Source: FEB-22 sp003105195 (lineage in GTDB: Bacteria > Pseudomonadota > Alphaproteobacteria > Rhizobiales > Xanthobacteraceae). From it: a stretch of 64,000 nt of DNA. The notes beneath the pieces are model-generated. The model made no database searches, was not told where the DNA came from, and worked only from the letters and a program-made list of their open reading frames with translations. Both the position numbers and the translations under genes were made by a program. This document shows positions 18,036 through 26,056 of this stretch, one piece after another; position 1 is the first letter of the stretch, and each line of letters opens with the position of its first letter. Where the stretch lies: contig JAOSKV010000046.1 of assembly GCA_027493405.1 (NCBI GenBank), forward strand, positions 255,066-319,065. Reading direction: 5' to 3'.

Positions 18036-18788
18036 CTAGCTTCCTCGTTGCTGCTTGCGGCGCGCGCGGTGTTCAAGTCGGAAGCTGATCATGTCGGCAA
18101 GCGTCCACAGGATGTCGCGGGGTTTTCCGAATTTCGCTTCCCCTTGACGCCTTGGATGAAAGGTCGCCTCGACATGGCCGATTTTGAGGCCCGCTTCCCG
18201 TGCGCGGATGATCATTTCCGGAGTGACGAAGGCCGGACTTCGCGCGCGAACGCCGAGCTCGAGCACTGCCGAGCGCTTGCAGACCTGGACAAAGTTCATG
18301 TCGGGAAGCGCACTCCAGAATAGCAGCCGGATCAGCCAATGATGAAGGAACGATGTGGTTTTTCGCCAGAGCGAATGTGCCGAGCGATCGGTGCGCGAAA
18401 CGACGACCAATGCCATTTCGGGATCTTTGAACAACGTGAGGATGCGGCCAAGATCCCTCGGATCGAAGGGCAGATCCATAGCATTATGAGTGACCAGGAC
18501 ACCGCGCGCGGCGCGATATCCGATCAGAATGCTTGTGCCGACATTGACATTGACAAGATTGTGAATGACGCGCACGTGTGGGTCCTCGGCGGCGAGGCTA
18601 TCCGCGATGGCACCGGTCTCGTCGGGGCTCGCATCGTCGACAATGAGGATTTCGTAAGAGATCTCCATCTCCGCCAGGGCGATCTTGCAGCGATCGATCG
18701 CGTGGCGGATATTCATCTGCTCGAGATAGGCGGGAATGACGATCGTGAGCAGCGGCTCAGGGGTCTGGTCGACCGTGTTCGTCGACAT
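18036..18788 (-). CDS. family 2 glycosyltransferase
   Basis: This GT-A fold glycosyltransferase of 250 residues has VIPAYLEQMNI near the N-terminus, VDDASPDET (first acidic pair) near 48 and a short metal-binding region around HNAMDLPFD in place of a classical DxD. No membrane anchor is evident. It resembles dolichol-phosphate-mannose-synthase-like GT2 enzymes that load polyprenyl carriers. The start at 18788 is preferred to 18872 because the 28 upstream residues are Cys/Arg-rich and unlike the family. It is the first gene of the minus-strand operon reaching to 13684. Confidence 0.85.
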   Translation of the reverse strand: MSTNTVDQTPEPLLTIVIPAYLEQMNIRHAIDRCKIALAEMEISYEILIVDDASPDETGAIADSLAAEDPHVRVIHNLVNVNVGTSILIGYRAARGVLVTHNAMDLPFDPRDLGRILTLFKDPEMALVVVSRTDRSAHSLWRKTTSFLHHWLIRLLFWSALPDMNFVQVCKRSAVLELGVRARSPAFVTPEMIIRAREAGLKIGHVEATFHPRRQGEAKFGKPRDILWTLADMISFRLEHRARRKQQRGS

Positions 18789-19096
18789 GTTGCCGCACGC
18801 CCCCCAATCCCCACAACACCGCAGGCATATCGAGCAGACAAAGCGAGCCTGCCGGACTTCGCGGCAGCTCAAGGAATTCTGCTAGACGGTCAGCAAAGGG
18901 AAAGCAAGTAGGCTTGCCGGGCGGCCGCGAAGCTCACCTTCGCTTGACTAAGGGGGTGGCGCCGGAACCGGAACGGTGCCTTCCGAATAGGCATCGCAGT
19001 CGGCGATACGGCGGAAGCGAGGTGGCCCGCCCAAGCAGAGCTGTGAGCTTGCAGCGCCTTCATGCGGATGCGTGACGCGGCGTCTGGGGGCGTGTT
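18789..19096. promoter_or_regulatory. 308-bp divergent intergenic region
   Basis: This lies between the start of the five-gene minus-strand operon and the plus-strand esterase gene, so promoters for both should lie here. A TTGACT at 18944-18949 is the only -35-like hexamer seen and it has no matching -10. No repeat, hairpin or small gene was identified. Confidence 0.35.
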
Positions 19097-19945
19097 ATGA
19101 GAATCTTGGCACGGACTCGCTTGATCCCAATGCGGAAAGATAGAAGGCAATTCTTGAGCTGTGCAGTCTCCGGGTTGGCCGGTCTTTGCAGTCTCGGCTT
19201 CAAGGGCGCTGTCGCGCAATGGGAGAGTCCGAGGGAGATCTTCCTCCTCGCCGGCCAATCGAACATGAGCGGCAGGGCGCCGCTCGCGGGGCTGCCGGCA
19301 TTTCGCCATATCGATCGCGTTCGCACCTATCGGAATTCCGGCGAGTGGACCTCGACCGCCGAGCCCATCGACGACAGGGACCGCTCAGTCTATCCGGTGG
19401 GCGATGACGACGCGAGCGCATCGCCCGGCTCGGCCTTCGGGGATCGGTTGGCCGAGCTGCGGCCGAACGCCGTCATCGGTCTCGTTCCGTGCGCCAGGGG
19501 CGCGACGGGCATCGATCAGTGGGCACGGAACTTGTCCACTTCTGCGCTTTACGGCGCCATGATCGCCCGGGCGCGGGCCGCAGCGAGCGACGGCGAGCTC
19601 AAGGGGCTGATCTGGTTCCAGGGCGAGAGCGACGCGGCCAATGCGACGCTCGCCAATGCGTGGCCCGGCAAGTTCAACCGGTTGGTGGCGGATGTCCGCT
19701 CGGATCTGCGACATGCGAGACTGCCGGTCGTGATGACGGTGCTCGGGCCCGATCCGAACCGATCGGACTTCCCGGCATGGCCCATCATCGTCGAACGGCA
19801 ACGGACCATGGCGTTGCCGGACAATTGTGTGCGTGTTTCGGCCCAGGACCTCGCCGGCCAGCCGAACGATCCCATTCACCTGGATACGCCGTCGATCGTG
19901 ACGCTCGGGCGACGGTGGGCGGAGGCGCTTCACGCGTTGCTCTAG
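19097..19945 (+). CDS. Tat-exported SGNH/sialate O-acetylesterase-like hydrolase
   Basis: The 282-residue hydrolase begins with a twin-arginine signal (RR at 16-17 in KDRRQFLS, then a hydrophobic stretch to about residue 40), so it should be exported folded to the periplasm. The mature part has the SASA/DUF303 block I motif GQSNMSG with nucleophile S55, the conserved WFQGESDA and a C-terminal DPIHLD carrying the Asp/His of the triad. Such enzymes remove O-acetyl groups from sugars such as sialic acids or xylans. It sits alone between the two glycan regions, so trimming of the acylated surface polymer is a reasonable guess. Confidence 0.83.
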   Translation: MRILARTRLIPMRKDRRQFLSCAVSGLAGLCSLGFKGAVAQWESPREIFLLAGQSNMSGRAPLAGLPAFRHIDRVRTYRNSGEWTSTAEPIDDRDRSVYPVGDDDASASPGSAFGDRLAELRPNAVIGLVPCARGATGIDQWARNLSTSALYGAMIARARAAASDGELKGLIWFQGESDAANATLANAWPGKFNRLVADVRSDLRHARLPVVMTVLGPDPNRSDFPAWPIIVERQRTMALPDNCVRVSAQDLAGQPNDPIHLDTPSIVTLGRRWAEALHALL

Positions 19946-20038
19946 CTTACCCTTGGTGAGGATCGCGCACGCAGCTATTTCATCGCGCGTCGACGGTCGA
20001 TCAGCTCATTTGGTCGAAGGCGGCATCGGGCCCCGGCC

Positions 20039-21108
20039 TCACGCCACCCCCTCGCGCAAGAGGTCGTGGAAGCTCAGGATCCCGACCGGCACCCGGTTCG
20101 CGTCCACCACGATCAGCACCTGGATCTTCGAGGCGTTGATCAGCTCGAGCGCCTCGCTCGCGAGCGCGTCGGGGCCGATCGTCTTCGGGTTCGCGGTCAT
20201 GATCTCCGCGACCGCGGCCTCCATCAGGCGCGGGCCCATGTGCCGGCGCAGGTCGCCGTCGGTGACGATGCCGGCGAGCCGGCCGGCCGCGTCGGTGACG
20301 GCGACGCAGCCGAGCCCCTTGCCGGTCATCTCCACGATCGCCTCCGACATGCGGGTCGCGCTCGCCGCGACCGGCAGCCGGTCGCCCGTGCGCATGATGT
20401 CGCGCACGAATTTCAGCATCGCGCCGAGCCGGCCCGCGGGATGCAGCAGGCCGAAGTCGATCGCCGTGAAGCCGCGGCTCTCGAGCAGCGCCACCGCCAG
20501 CGCGTCGCCGAGCGCGAGCTGCATGATCGAGGAGGTGGTCGGCGCCAGGTTGTGCGGGCAGGCCTCGCGCGCCTGCGGCAGCTTGATCACCACGTCGGCG
20601 GCCGCGCCGAGCGTGCTCTCGACCGTCGCCGTCACCGCGATCAGCGCGGGGCGGGGGGGGGGCGGGGAAGGGGGGTTTTTTTAGCCCGTCACCGCGACCA
20701 GGGCGATGCGGTAGCGGCGCGAAAAGGTGATCAGGTTTTTTATTCGGCGGTCTCGCCCGACCACGACAGCGCCAGGATCACGTCGTCCGACGTGATCATG
20801 CCGAGGTCGCCGTGGCTCGCCTCGGCCGGATGCACGAAGAAGGCCGGCGTGCCCGTGGACGAGAAGGTCGCCGCGATCTTGCGGCCGACATGGCCCGACT
20901 TGCCCATGCCGGAGACGATCACCCGCCCGCGCGCCGCGCGGATCCGCTCCACCGCGGCGACGAACGGCGCCCCGAGCCCGTCGCGCATCGCGACCGCCAG
21001 CGCCGTGATCCCGCCCGCCTCCGCCTCGAAGGTGCGCAGCGCCGAGGCGATCAGGGGGTCGTCCCCGCGATCCGCATAGCCCGCCGGTGGGACCGTCCGC
21101 TGCGTCAT
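20039..21108 (-). CDS. kdsD: D-arabinose-5-phosphate isomerase (KdsD/KpsF), interrupted by bad sequence
   Basis: KdsD converts ribulose 5-phosphate to arabinose 5-phosphate, the first step to Kdo. The N-terminal SIS domain shows GMGKSGHVGRK, HPAEASHGDLG and SWSGETAE. After the break come the rest of the SIS domain (LGDALAVAL, LLHPAGRLG) and two CBS repeats ending near HDLLREGVA. The two halves are split at about 20646-20750 by runs of G and T and a repeated VAVTG-coding flank. The A-run at 20736-20741 also destroys the frame where a Leu-Lys-Asn segment is expected. I read one normal gene with locally corrupt sequence. The start is the Met coded at 21106-21108. The gene marks the beginning of the higher-GC region. 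Confidence 0.85.
20646..20692. other. low-complexity G/T run, probable assembly artefact
   Basis: The stretch consists of G runs followed by a T run inside the conserved kdsD gene, flanked by a short duplicated segment. It destroys the reading frame and has no codon character. Sequencing or gap-filling error is the simplest explanation. Confidence 0.8.
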
Positions 21109-21219
21109 GGTTTCGGCCGTTTCATCGCACGAGTCATGGCACAATTGCCGCGCCGGGGCCACCGAGCCGGGAGCCGGCGCGCCGGCCGGCATCCCGTCGC
21201 ACCGCCCGGCACTGGCCGG

Positions 21220-21886
21220 CTACTGCTTCCGGACCATGAAGCGAGTAAGGCCGGGCCCGTCGACCACGGTGAACTGCTTGCCGGCCAGGAACGCGTCGAT
21301 CGCGGGCTTGGAGTCCGGCCAGGCCTTCAGCGACGCCGCGTGATACTCGTCGAAGATGACGACGCCGCCGCTGGCGACGTGATCCCAGAGTGCCGCGAGA
21401 ACCTCGGTGAAGGAGCGGCCGACGTCGACGTCGATGTGAAGGATCGAGATCGGCCCGTGCGGGAAGCCGCGCGACAGCGTCTCGGTGAACGGGCCTTGAC
21501 GAACGTGACCGTGCCGGCGTCGACGTCCGCGGTCGCGAGATTGCGGCGGACCACCGGCAGCATGTCCCGCGGGTTCGGGTCCTGGTTCTGGACATAGCCG
21601 GGCGGGAAGCTCCGGAACGTGTCGAAGGCGAAGATCCGCTTGTCGGGCGCATGCACCTTCCGCAGCAGCGCCAGCATGGCCAAGGAGACGCCACTCCCGA
21701 CGCCGCACTCGACGATCGTCCCTCGACCCCCTTCGTCAGCTCGAACGCCAGCGAGAAGTTCTGGACGCGCGTCAACGACCGGAAAACGGTGTCGAGCGTG
21801 GCCTGCTTTCGCGCGCCGAGATACGCCTTCACGCGGCCGCCCACGAAAGGGACGTGCGCCGCCGCTCTGAGTGCCGATTCGAGCAT
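21220..21886 (-). CDS. TylF/MycF-like class I SAM-dependent methyltransferase, two frameshifts
   Basis: The product is assembled across three frames: an N-terminal helix region (ESALRAAAHVPFVGGRVKAYLG), a SAM-binding region with CGVGSG-like sequence, FAFDTFRSFPPG, and a C-terminal ISILHIDVDVGRSFTEVL, whose acidic residues bind the metal in macrocin O-methyltransferase-like enzymes. The breaks lie near 21720 (a G3 run needs one more G) and near 21495 (AAGGCCC needs one more G). About 222 residues result, normal for a compact TylF-like enzyme. It sits downstream of the small secreted protein gene on the same strand and before kdsD. The sugar or lipid acceptor is unknown. Confidence 0.72.
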
Positions 21887-21989
21887 CGAGGGCCCCGCTG
21901 GAGATGGGGCGCAGGTATTGGGCTTTTTCGGGCGCGCTTCAAGGGGCTGCAGCCCGGATTGCCGTTCTCGCCGCGCCGGAGAGCCGGCC

Positions 21990-22307
21990 TCAGTAGCGGT
22001 AGGGAACACAGGCCCGGTGTCGGTTGCTGAACCGATAGCCGGGCGGGCAGGCGGGCCGATAATGAGGGCGCGGCACATAATGGCGCCCATAGGTCGGCGG
22101 GGGCGGGGGCGGAGCATAGACGGGCCCGCCATAGGGCCGCAGGTAGGCGCGGCCATAGTCCGGCCCGTGATAGGGGACGCCCGGCTGGGCGCCCGGATAG
22201 CAATACCATCGACCGCGGTCGAACAGGCATCCGTCCTTTGCCTCCGCCGGGAAGGTTCCGAGCGCCAGGAGCCCGAGGGCTGCTGCCGCGAGCCAAGTGT
22301 TTTGCAT
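21990..22307 (-). CDS. small secreted Pro/Tyr-rich protein
   Basis: The 105-residue product has a clear Sec signal peptide (hydrophobic core at about 5-20, cleavage after AEA near residue 23). The mature part is rich in Pro, Tyr, Gly and Arg, with a run of six prolines near residue 70. Four cysteines (27, 36, 87 and 101 by eye) could form two disulfides. I do not recognise a family. Similar short secreted proteins are common in alphaproteobacteria and usually uncharacterised. It is transcribed away from the exopolysaccharide operon and shares its 307-bp control region. Confidence 0.6.
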   Translation of the reverse strand: MQNTWLAAAALGLLALGTFPAEAKDGCLFDRGRWYCYPGAQPGVPYHGPDYGRAYLRPYGGPVYAPPPPPPTYGRHYVPRPHYRPACPPGYRFSNRHRACVPYRY

Positions 22308-22375
22308 GGGGCGTGTCTCCGTTGGTCGACCGCACCACTATCACGGCCGCTGAACGGGACCGGAACGGGGGCGCT

Positions 22376-22411
22376 GGACACGTTCGCGCAACGCGGACAC
22401 GTCCGCGCAAC
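22376..22411. repeat. two 17-bp direct repeats, 19-bp period
   Basis: GGACACGTTCGCGCAAC (22376-22392) and GGACACGTCCGCGCAAC (22395-22411) differ at one base. They lie in the divergent promoter region, about 70-105 bp upstream of the small secreted protein start, and could be tandem protein-binding sites. Confidence 0.5.
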
Positions 22412-22534
22412 CCGGCCGACGCGCCGCTCCTGGCCCGGCTGCGGCTGCCGGGATCCCGATACCCTTAAACTACAGTGTTTTAGTGGATTGTACAAACCTA
22501 ACAACGAAAGCCTGCTTTAGGAGCAGCGCTTGAC

Positions 22535-22591
22535 GTTCATTCCGTGAACGCGGTATCAATCCGCCGCCTGGGGCTTGTTCACGTCGTGAAC
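22535..22591. promoter_or_regulatory. paired 15-bp palindromes, putative operator
   Basis: GTTCATTCCGTGAAC (22535-22549) and GTTCACGTCGTGAAC (22577-22591) both fit GTTCAnnnnnTGAAC. Their centres are 42 bp apart, about four helical turns, so two dimers could bind the same DNA face. They lie just before the gene of a winged-helix regulator, which suggests autoregulation. This is inference from symmetry and position. Confidence 0.5.
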
Positions 22592-22614
22592 GACGGGCGG
22601 CCCCTGGGGGACGG

Positions 22615-23246
22615 ATGCCGGTCGAAGGACCAATCTCGCACGACGCGATGCCACGGACGACGAGATCGTCCTCGGCGTGCTCGACGTGGTCGAGCGCGAC
22701 CCGGCCGTCACCCAGCGCTCGGTCGCCCGCGAGCTCGGCATCGCGCTCGGCCTCGCCAACGCCTACCTCAAGCGCTGCGTCCGCAAGGGGCTGATCAAGG
22801 TCGCCCAGGTGCCCTCGCGGCGCTACGCCTACTACCTGACCCCGCAGGGCTTCTCCGAGAAGTCCCGGCTCACCGCCGAGTACCTGTCGCATTCCTTCTC
22901 GTTCTTCCGCAAGGCGCGCGCCCAGTGCGGCAGCCTGTTCGCCGAGGCGGCCGGCCGCGGCCACTGCCGCATCGCCCTGATCGGCGACGGCGACCTCGCC
23001 GAGATCGCGAGCCCGGCGCCCCCCCCCCCGGGGGGGGGGGGCCCCCCCCCCCCCCCCCCCGCGCGGCGCGGGGGGGGGGGGGGGGGGGGGGGGCGGGGGG
23101 CCGCCGGGGGGGAGGGGGCCCCCCCCCCCCCCCCCCCGCGCAGCGCCTACGAGGCGGCGCTCGCCGCGCTCGGCGCCGAGCGCGTCTATGCGCCCGAGCT
23201 GCTGCGCCTCAACCGCAACGGCGCCAAGCCCTCGGAGGCCGCGTGA
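22615..23246 (+). CDS. MarR-like winged-helix transcriptional regulator of the exopolysaccharide locus, damaged
   Basis: The clear part reads VERDPAVTQRSVARELGIALG followed by a second helix and wing (KGLIKVAQVPSRRYAYYLTPQGFSEKSRL), as in the MarR-type EPS-associated regulators. A second domain begins RIALIGDGDLAEIA, Rossmann-like, but is destroyed by G/C runs at 23018-23140 before the frame resumes at SAYEAALAALGAERVYAPELL. The ATG at 22615 is the only good start, but it is out of frame with the helix-turn-helix region, so one base is probably missing near 22648-22656. The unbroken frame alone would use GTG 22677. The stop overlaps the NusG-like start (TGATG). It likely regulates this operon through the palindromes upstream. 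Confidence 0.7.
23018..23140. other. poly-G/poly-C block, probable sequencing artefact
   Basis: About 120 bases are almost only C and G runs of 10-30. They fall within the C-terminal domain of the regulator, where conserved sequence would be expected. Long G runs are a known failure mode of some base-calling, and the block has no coding logic. It should not be read as a quadruplex element without re-sequencing. Confidence 0.85.
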
Positions 23247-23749
23247 TGGCCCGCCAGTGGTACGTGGTGCACACCCGGCCGCACAAGGAGGCGCATGCCG
23301 ACCTGCACCTGCGCCGCCAGGGCTTCGCCACCTACCTGCCGCGCTACCAGCGCAGCCGCCGCCACGCGCGCCGCACCGAGACCGTCGCCCGCCCGCTGTT
23401 CCCGCGCTACCTGTTCGTCGCCCTCGACGTCGCGCGCGACCGCTGGCGTGCGATCCACTCCACCATCGGCGTGAGCCACCTGATCCTCGCGGGCGAGGAG
23501 CCGCTCTCGGTTCCCGACCGCATCGTCGCGGAGATCCGCGCGCGCGAGACCGACGACGGCTATGTCGCGCTCGGGCTGCCGGCCGGCATCGGCCCCGGCA
23601 GCCGCGTGCGGCTGATCGACGGCATCTTCGCCGACGCCAAGGGCGTGCTCGAACGGATCGCCGACGACCGGCGCGTCGCGATCCTGCTCGAGCTGCTCGG
23701 TCGCGAGGTGCGCGTGTTCGTTCCCGCGGCGTCGGTCGGCACGACCTGA
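23246..23749 (+). CDS. NusG-paralogue transcription antiterminator (RfaH-like)
   Basis: The 167-residue protein has the NusG N-terminal domain from its first residues (WYVVHTRPHKE, then LFPRYLFVALD near residue 55, and the STIGVSHLI segment) and a short KOW-type C-terminal domain (GSRVRLIDGIFADAKGVLERI). Specialised NusG paralogues ride on RNA polymerase and suppress termination and polarity in long glycan operons. Its position as the second gene of a 32-kb operon, coupled to the regulator by TGATG, fits that role. A near-perfect ops-like recruitment site lies 55 bp after its stop. It is not housekeeping NusG, whose usual secE/rplK neighbours are absent. Confidence 0.87.
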   Translation: MARQWYVVHTRPHKEAHADLHLRRQGFATYLPRYQRSRRHARRTETVARPLFPRYLFVALDVARDRWRAIHSTIGVSHLILAGEEPLSVPDRIVAEIRARETDDGYVALGLPAGIGPGSRVRLIDGIFADAKGVLERIADDRRVAILLELLGREVRVFVPAASVGTT

Positions 23750-23802
23750 CGCCGGCCGACGCCCTGCGCCTGTCGGTTCGGGTGGCCGCCTCGTCACCCG
23801 GA

Positions 23803-23829
23803 CTGCGGTAGCGTGCCCGAAACCCGCAG
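23803..23829 (+). promoter_or_regulatory. ops-like element in a hairpin
   Basis: GCGGTAGCGTGC at 23805-23816 matches 11 of the 12 bases of the enterobacterial ops element GGCGGTAGCGTG (a T replaces the first G), the DNA signal that recruits RfaH to paused RNA polymerase. It lies inside a stem formed by CTGCGG (23803-23808) and CCGCAG (23824-23829). It is in the 92-bp gap between the NusG-like gene and pseB, exactly where an RfaH-type factor would load before the glycan genes. Function is inferred. Confidence 0.6.
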
Positions 23830-23841
23830 CGACCCGACCCC

Positions 23842-24881
23842 ATGTCCATCTATCGCAGCTTCGCCGATCCGGCGCCCGACCTCTCCCGCGCCTCCGTGCT
23901 CGTGACCGGCGGCACCGGATCCTTCGGCCGCGCCTTCGTGCGCAACCTGCTGGCGGTCGATCCGCCGCGCCGCCTGGTCGTGTTCTCGCGCGACGAGCAG
24001 AAGCAGGAGTCCATGGCGCGCGAGCTGCAGGCCGCCTCGCCCGCGCTGTTCGACCGGCTGCGCTTCTTCATCGGCGACGTGCGCGACGCCTCGCGGCTCG
24101 AGCTCGCCATGCGCGATGTCGACATGGTGGTGCACGCCGCCGCGCTCAAGATCGTGCCGACCGCCGAGTACAATCCCTTCGAGTGCATCCTGACCAACGT
24201 GCACGGCGCCGAGAACGTCGTGAAGGCGGCGCTGCGCACCGGCGTGAAGAAGGTGGTCGCGCTCTCCACCGACAAGGCCGCGAACCCGATCAACCTCTAC
24301 GGCGCCTCCAAGCTCGCCTCCGACAAGATCATGGTCGCGGCCAACAACCTCTCGGGCGAGACCGGCCCGCGCTTCTCGGTGGTGCGCTACGGCAACGTGA
24401 TCGGCTCGCGCGGCTCGGTGGTGCCGCTGTTCGAGGAGCTGGCGCGCAAGGGCGCGAAGTCGCTGCCGATCACCGATCCGCGCATGACCCGCTTCTGGAT
24501 CACCATCGAGCAGGGCGTCGGCTTCGTGCTCTCCTCCCTCGCCGTCATGGCGGGCGGGGAGATCTTCGTGCCCAAGATCCCCTCCATGCGCATCGTCGAT
24601 CTCGCCCGCATCATCGCGCCGCAGCTCCGCACCAGACCGTCGGCATCCGCCCGGGCGAGAAGCTGCACGAGATCATGGTCACCGAGGACGATGCGCGCAT
24701 GACGGTCGAGCTCGACGACCGCTACGTCATCTGCCCCGTCAACCCGGGCTGGACCCGCGACCATCTCGCGCGCCTCGGCGCGAAGCCGGTCGCCGAGGGC
24801 TTCAGCTACGCCTCCGACCGCAATTCCGAGTGGCTCGACCACGCCGGGCTCACCCGCCTGATCGGACGCAAGGCCGCATGA
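23842..24881 (+). CDS. pseB: UDP-N-acetylglucosamine 4,6-dehydratase (inverting), frameshifted
   Basis: PseB converts UDP-GlcNAc to the 4-keto-6-deoxy-L-altro sugar, the first step of pseudaminic acid synthesis. The NADP motif is GGTGSFGRA near residue 23. Catalytic-region motifs are HAAALKIVPTAEYNP, STDKAANPINLYGASK (Lys/Tyr/Lys) and RYGNVIGSRGSVVPLF, all typical of the PseB/FlaA1 family. The frame breaks near 24630 in GCAGCTCCGCACC and resumes as HQTVGIRPGEKLHE, so one base is probably wrong; the joined length, about 346 residues, is normal. The stop overlaps the pseC start (ATGA). Confidence 0.9.
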
Positions 24882-26056
24882 CCGGCTTCCTGCCCTACGG
24901 GCGCCAGACCATCGAGGACGACGACGTGGCGGCGGTCGCGGCCGCGCTGCGCGGCGACTTCCTCACCACCGGCCCCAAGGTGGAGGAATACGAGGGGGCC
25001 TTCGCGCGCGCCACCGGCGCCGCCCATGCGGTCGCCTGCAACAGCGGCACCGCGGCGCTGCATCTCGCGGCGCTCGCGGCCGGCCTCGGCCCCGGCGACG
25101 CCGCCGTGGTGCCGGCCGCGACCTTCCTCGCCACCGCCAATGCGGTGCGCATGACCGGCGCCGAGGTGGTGTTCGCCGACGTCGACCCCGACACCGGGCT
25201 GATGACCGCCGAGACCCTGGCGGCGGCGCTCGCCCGCGCGCCGCGCGATCACACCGCCAGGGCGGCGCTGCCGGTGCATCTCAACGGCCAGGTCTGCGAC
25301 ATGGCCGCGCTCGCCGCGGTGGCGCGGGCGAAGGGCGTCGCGCTGATCGAGGACGCCTGTCACGCGCTCGGCGTGGAGGGCATCGGCGCCACGCCCCACG
25401 CGCAGTCGGCCTGCTTCTCGACCCATCCCGTGAAGGCGATCGCGACCGCCGAGGGCGGCGTGGTGACCACGGCCGACGCGGATCTCGCCGCCCGCATGCG
25501 CAGCCTGCGCAGCCACGGCATGGTGCGCGACCCGGAGGCGTTCTCGAACCGCGCGCGCGCCTTCGAGGACGGCGAGGCCAATCCCTGGTACTACGAGATG
25601 CCGGAGGTCGGCTGGAACTACCGGCTTCCCGACGTGCTCTGCGCGCTCGGCGTGAGCCAGCTCGCCAAGCTCGACCGCTTCCTTCGCCGTCGAATCGAGA
25701 TCGCACGGCTCTACGATGCGCTGCTCGCCCCGCTGTTCCCGGCGCTGCGCCCGGTGCCGCACGGCAACCATCCGCACGGCTGGCACATCTACGCGGTGCT
25801 GGTCGAGTTCGCGGCGCTCGGCACCACGCGCGCCCGCTTCATGGCCGCGCTGCGCGCCGAGGGCGTCGGCACGCAGGTGCACTACATCCCGGTCCACCTG
25901 CAGCCCTACTACCGCAAGCGCTACGGCGATCTCCGCCTTCCGGGCGCGGAGGCCTATTACGCCCGCTGCCTCTCGATTCCGCTCTTCCCCGCCATGACGG
26001 ACGAGGACGTGCGTCACGTGGCGGATTCGCTCGCACGGCTGGTAGGGTCCGCGTGA
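24878..26056 (+). CDS. pseC: UDP-4-amino-4,6-dideoxy-N-acetyl-beta-L-altrosamine transaminase
   Basis: PseC aminates carbon 4 of the PseB product using glutamate and PLP. The 392-residue protein has TTGPKVEEYEGAFA near 30-43, NSGTAALHLA near 55, the IEDACHALGVEG motif near 157 and the PLP lysine K186 in STHPVKAIATAEGG, which is the PseC-type context. The start at 24878 overlaps the pseB stop, and the next gene starts with GTG over its own stop. Order pseB-pseC is the standard arrangement. Full length with no break. Confidence 0.92.
   Translation: MTGFLPYGRQTIEDDDVAAVAAALRGDFLTTGPKVEEYEGAFARATGAAHAVACNSGTAALHLAALAAGLGPGDAAVVPAATFLATANAVRMTGAEVVFADVDPDTGLMTAETLAAALARAPRDHTARAALPVHLNGQVCDMAALAAVARAKGVALIEDACHALGVEGIGATPHAQSACFSTHPVKAIATAEGGVVTTADADLAARMRSLRSHGMVRDPEAFSNRARAFEDGEANPWYYEMPEVGWNYRLPDVLCALGVSQLAKLDRFLRRRIEIARLYDALLAPLFPALRPVPHGNHPHGWHIYAVLVEFAALGTTRARFMAALRAEGVGTQVHYIPVHLQPYYRKRYGDLRLPGAEAYYARCLSIPLFPAMTDEDVRHVADSLARLVGSA

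Larger units (their letters stand above)
22308..22614. promoter_or_regulatory. divergent control region of the glycan operon
   Basis: This 307-bp region separates the minus-strand secreted-protein gene from the start of the long plus-strand operon. It holds a pair of 17-bp direct repeats (22376-22411), an AT-rich patch at about 22464-22510 that stands out in GC-rich DNA and is the best promoter candidate, and two matching 15-bp palindromes (22535-22549 and 22577-22591). No sigma boxes can be assigned with confidence. Confidence 0.5.

Noticed and set aside
23018..23140. Possible G-quadruplex or replication-pausing element
   Set aside because: The runs replace conserved coding sequence and resemble base-calling failure. 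Two similar blocks occur in other conserved genes.
22470..23849. Open frames across the poly-G/poly-C block on both strands
   Set aside because: They exist only because homopolymers contain no stops. They are glycine/proline runs without protein character.
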